A stretch of 9,505 nt of DNA. Origin: an uncultured Bryobacterales bacterium (lineage in GTDB: Bacteria > Acidobacteriota > Terriglobia > Bryobacterales > UBA6623). The translations under genes and the position numbers were made by a program. Below are positions 7,579-9,505 of this stretch, in pieces. A model generated the notes under the pieces. That model was not told where the DNA came from, made no database searches, and saw only the letters and a list, made by a program, of their open reading frames with translations. Numbering within the stretch: position 1 is the stretch's first letter; each line of letters starts with the position of its first letter. The DNA is taken from NCBI GenBank assembly GCA_946887065.1, contig CAMPKL010000096.1, positions 1-9,505 of the forward strand, given 5' to 3'.

Positions 7579-8159
7579 TGGCGCTCGAACTCTATTGCGG
7601 CACCGGCAATCCCGGTAAACTGCGTGAGTTCCAAGCCGCCGCCGGGGACGAGATTATCATTCGGCCTTGCGGGCCGCGGAATTGCCAGGAGACCGGCGCC
7701 ACTTTCGAAGCGAATGCCATCGAGAAAGCGCTGTGCTACAGCGACGCGCTGCCGGCTGACGCGTTGTTGTTTGTCGATGATTCGGGCCTTGTTGTTGACG
7801 CTCTGGGCGGGGCTCCGGGCGTTCACTCTGCGCGCTTCGCCGGCGAAGACGCGACCGACCAAGATAATAACCGCTTGCTCATCGAAAAATTGCAGGGCAT
7901 CGAGAACCGCGCCGCAAGATATGTCTGCGTCATCGCAGTGGTGCGGGGCGGTAAGATTTTGGCCACCTCGGAGTCGAAGGCCGAAGGGCTTATTCAAGAT
8001 GAACCCCAGGGCGTTCATGGCTTCGGCTACGATCCGCATTTTTTCTTCCCGGAAATGAACTGTACTTTTGGTCAACTCACCGTCTCTGAAAAGTGGCCTC
8101 ACAGCCACCGCGGCAAAGCCTTCCGCAAGGTGCTGGATTGGCTCGCTGACCCTGCCTGA
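7578..8159 (+). CDS. rdgB: XTP/dITP diphosphatase (RdgB/HAM1 family)
   Basis: RdgB hydrolyses non-canonical purine nucleotides such as dITP and XTP to monophosphate and pyrophosphate, keeping deaminated bases out of DNA and RNA. The 193-residue length is typical. Motifs in order: TGNPGK (9-14, nucleotide binding), ETGATFEANAIEKA (38-51), VDDSGL (66-71, with the likely catalytic Asp68), GGAPGVHSARFAG (77-89), GFGYDPHF (148-155) and SHRGKA (176-181). EKWPHSHRGKA differs slightly from the common EKN-type spelling before SHRGKA. The ATG overlaps the rph stop in TAATG, implying translational coupling. The rph-rdgB pair is common in bacteria, which supports both assignments. It is the last gene of this apparent operon; a 305-nt non-coding region follows. 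Confidence 0.96.
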   Translation: MALELYCGTGNPGKLREFQAAAGDEIIIRPCGPRNCQETGATFEANAIEKALCYSDALPADALLFVDDSGLVVDALGGAPGVHSARFAGEDATDQDNNRLLIEKLQGIENRAARYVCVIAVVRGGKILATSESKAEGLIQDEPQGVHGFGYDPHFFFPEMNCTFGQLTVSEKWPHSHRGKAFRKVLDWLADPA

Positions 8160-8171
8160 CTCTTTTACAGG

Positions 8172-8268
8172 TCCGCCGCATGGATCGCCCTCTCTCTTAA
8201 CCGAGAAATACCGGAATGGCGGCGGATTCCCTTCCAAGCCGGGAGTCGCATTGAATCCGTACCGGTAC
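8172..8268 (+). repeat. Cluster of overlapping inverted repeats downstream of rdgB
   Basis: TCCGCCGC (8172-8179) pairs perfectly with GCGGCGGA (8219-8226). CGGATTC (8223-8229) pairs with GAATCCG (8253-8259) and encloses a small hairpin, CTTCC (8231-8235) with GGGAG (8241-8245). GTACCGGTAC (8259-8268) is a perfect palindrome. The first and second stems share bases 8223-8226, so they cannot both form. They may end or protect the rdgB transcript, or be a leader structure. No T-run follows. The function is inferred only. Confidence 0.35.
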
Positions 8269-8294
8269 TAGGGAACCATATAATTGGGTTCGAA

Positions 8295-8322
8295 TTGAAT
8301 CTTGACTCCCTAATGGTATAGA
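8295..8322 (+). promoter_or_regulatory. Candidate promoter for the kelch-type gene
   Basis: TTGAAT (8295-8300) and TATAGA (8317-8322) lie 16 nt apart on the + strand in the AT-rich part of the intergenic region. A perfect TATAAT (8279-8284) just upstream has a TTGAAT (8251-8256) 22 nt before it, too far for a standard promoter. The leader to the kelch ATG would be about 135 nt. Confidence 0.33.
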
Positions 8323-8464
8323 CCAACAATCAGGTACAAAAGCGTCATGGTGTAAATAACCGAATACTTCATTCCTCCCCTAAGGGCGATTTTCGTTTGT
8401 TCAAAACAGGCCACCGTGCGCTAGTTGCCGGCTCGGTCAATCCGAGGGCAAGGGGTCACAGCAA

Positions 8465-9505
8465 ATGTCCTATCTATCGCTCCGCGCAGGTTCCTTGTGT
8501 GCAGCCACGGCAATTATCGCGTGCGGCGTGCTTTTAGCCCAAACGCCTCCCCTTTCTGGAGTGTTTGCCGCCGGCAATTCATTGACGACGGCGCGGAGCG
8601 GAGCGGCAACCGCCGTCCTCGCAGAAGGCATCTTGATCACCGGCGGCACGGACTCCAACGGAGATCCGCTGGCGAGTGCGGAGATCCTGGGCGTCGGCCC
8701 GGCGGGAATGATGGCGGTGCCGCGCAGCGGTCATGTAAGCGTTGCTCTGCCTGACGGCAGAGTCCTCATCGCCGGCGGCCGCACGACAAGCGGCGCAGTG
8801 ACCAGTTCCGCCGAAATCTTCATCCCTGGCGTCGGAGGCTCGCTCCTGTCGGCGCCGATCGGGCGCGCCGAGGCGACCGCGACGCTGCTCGATGACGGGC
8901 GCGTGCTGATTGCGGGCGGAACCGACGGCACGGCCACTCTGGCAACGATGGTGCTTTTTGACCCAGCGAGCGATTCCTACACAAATGTCTCCGCCATGTC
9001 GACTCCGCGTCAGAACCACGCCGCTGCAGTCATCGCACGAGACGGCAGGGTCGTCATTGCGGGCGGTTTCGATGGATCCGCGGCGCTGGACAGTATCGAG
9101 ATCTACGATCCTGTGACCGACTCGGTCACGCCGGGACCGGCGATGTCCGCTCCTCGTATAGGTCTGAGCGCGACCGCGCTCTTTGATCAGCGAGTTTTGT
9201 TGGCCGGAGGCGACAGCGCAACCACGGACATTCTAGACCCCGCTGCCGGCTTGGTTTCTCCTGGTCCGAACATGGGCGAGGCCCGCACGGGGCACGCGGC
9301 GCTGTTGCTGCCTCACAACAACACCGTGCTAGTCGCCGGCGGCTCATCGACCGCGGCCGGAGCTGAGATATTCGTGCCTTGGCTAAACCAGTTCCAAGCG
9401 TTCGGTTCGTTGTCGAGTGCGCGGACGGGGCTGTCGGGCGGCGCGTCTGAACAGACCGCGATGGCGCAGCTAGCCGGCGGCCGCACGACAAGCGGCGCAG
9501 TGACC
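8465..9505 (+). CDS. Secreted kelch-type beta-propeller protein, N-terminal part (3' end outside window)
   Basis: An open frame of 347 codons starts at ATG 8465 and runs off the window. AGGGG at 8451-8455 lies 9 nt before the ATG. Residues 1-36 are a Sec-type signal peptide: one Arg, then a long hydrophobic stretch ending VFAAG, with probable cleavage near residue 35. The mature part repeats units of about 43-50 residues with the pattern R-x-G/N-H-x-A..DGRVLIAGG....A-x-E-I-x-D/I-P. The GG pairs fall at about 60-61, 104-105, 151-152, 200-201, 248-249, 292-293 and 338-339, so seven blades begin here. This is the kelch/galactose-oxidase-like propeller fold. The protein is likely periplasmic or extracellular and binds a ligand or carbohydrate; no enzymatic residues can be named. 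Such proteins often carry further C-terminal domains that would lie outside. IIAC (17-20) faintly resembles a lipobox, but the hydrophobic stretch continues past it. Confidence 0.83.
   Translation, partial: MSYLSLRAGSLCAATAIIACGVLLAQTPPLSGVFAAGNSLTTARSGAATAVLAEGILITGGTDSNGDPLASAEILGVGPAGMMAVPRSGHVSVALPDGRVLIAGGRTTSGAVTSSAEIFIPGVGGSLLSAPIGRAEATATLLDDGRVLIAGGTDGTATLATMVLFDPASDSYTNVSAMSTPRQNHAAAVIARDGRVVIAGGFDGSAALDSIEIYDPVTDSVTPGPAMSAPRIGLSATALFDQRVLLAGGDSATTDILDPAAGLVSPGPNMGEARTGHAALLLPHNNTVLVAGGSSTAAGAEIFVPWLNQFQAFGSLSSARTGLSGGASEQTAMAQLAGGRTTSGAVT
8771..8803 (+). repeat. 33-bp direct repeat, copy 1 (inside the kelch gene)
   Basis: This segment encodes AGGRTTSGAVT (residues 103-113 of the kelch-type protein, blade 2). 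It is identical base for base to 9473-9505, 702 nt (234 codons) downstream in the same frame. Other blades share the protein pattern here but not the bases. Confidence 0.95.
9473..9505 (+). repeat. 33-bp direct repeat, copy 2 (at the window end)
   Basis: This encodes residues 337-347 of the kelch-type protein and is identical to 8771-8803, including third codon positions. The base just before it differs between copies (A at 9472, C at 8770), and the copy ends exactly at the last base of the window, so the true extent of identity is unknown. Confidence 0.95.

Larger units (their letters stand above)
8160..8464 (+). other. Non-coding region between rdgB and the kelch-type gene
   Basis: These 305 nt hold no reading frame I can support: only frames of 6 to 12 codons begin here, and the longer frames are run-ons of flanking shadows. 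The stretch from about 8250 to 8420 is visibly more AT-rich than its surroundings. It contains an inverted-repeat cluster (8172-8268), two ATTGAATC copies (8250-8257 and 8294-8301), a TATAAT (8279-8284) and a candidate promoter (8295-8322). No intrinsic terminator with a T-run is visible after rdgB. The GGGTTCGAAT around 8286-8295 looks like a tRNA T-loop, but no stem or other arm supports a tRNA. Confidence 0.6.

Noticed and set aside
7554..8237. 227-codon open frame on the - strand opposite rdgB
   Set aside because: It lies across the rdgB gene, whose motifs are complete on the + strand; the antisense product matches nothing I know.
8180..8254. Tiny frames at 8180 (6 codons) and 8216 (12 codons) as possible leader peptides
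   Set aside because: Neither has a Shine-Dalgarno, a run of regulatory codons, or a linked terminator.
8281..8300. tRNA-like T-loop sequence GGGTTCGAAT
   Set aside because: The flanking bases do not form a T-stem, and no acceptor, D or anticodon arms can be drawn around it.
8425..8754. 109-codon + strand frame starting at TTG 8425
   Set aside because: It overlaps the kelch-type gene in another frame. The frame from ATG 8465 has a signal peptide and regular blades, while this one is Arg-rich shadow sequence.
1..9505. Search for a defence, phage, transposon or CRISPR system
   Set aside because: All sizeable frames are accounted for by housekeeping or accessory enzymes. There are no transposase motifs, terminal inverted repeats with target duplications, spaced short repeats or toxin-antitoxin pairs.

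Overview
This is a GC-rich bacterial window carrying mostly housekeeping-type genes, read mainly on the + strand. The organism is probably a soil-type member of the Acidobacteriota or a similar GC-rich Gram-negative lineage. That placement is inference. It rests on the mix of an adenylylatable type-I glutamine synthetase, a KduD-type dehydrogenase, a PilZ protein, a divergent glucose-6-phosphate-isomerase-like protein and a secreted kelch-type propeller. No rRNA or other taxonomic marker is present. Clear Shine-Dalgarno sequences are scarce.

Layout. (1) 1-650: 3' part of glnA, whose 5' end lies outside the window. (2) 723-2444: patatin-like phospholipase with two membrane segments inside its catalytic domain. 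(3) 2463-3230: kduD-like short-chain dehydrogenase, 18 nt after the patatin gene. (4) 3327-3908: PilZ-domain protein, ending tail-to-tail with a 4-nt overlap on (5) pgsA, 4534-3905 on the - strand. (6) A divergent intergenic region, then 4774-6690: a large protein related to glucose-6-phosphate isomerase with an unrecognised C-terminal region of about 210 residues. (7) 6708-6848: a 46-codon single-span membrane protein with a good ribosome binding site. (8) 6862-7578 rph and (9) 7578-8159 rdgB, coupled by TAATG. (10) 8160-8464: a non-coding, more AT-rich region with inverted repeats and promoter-like boxes. (11) 8465-9505: the 5' part of a secreted kelch-type beta-propeller gene that runs off the end of the window.

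How they fit together. Genes 6 to 9 have gaps of 17 nt, 13 nt and a 1-nt overlap, so they look like one transcription unit: a sugar-phosphate-isomerase-like protein, a small membrane protein, RNase PH (tRNA 3' trimming) and the house-cleaning ITP/XTP pyrophosphatase. The patatin and KduD genes form a second tight pair with no obvious metabolic link. I see no phage, transposon, CRISPR, toxin-antitoxin or defence module.

The points most worth a second look are the isomerase-like protein with its extra C-terminal region, the membrane hairpin inside the patatin domain, the overlooked 46-residue membrane protein, and a 33-bp exact in-frame repeat. The second copy of that repeat stops exactly at the window end, so it may be an assembly effect.
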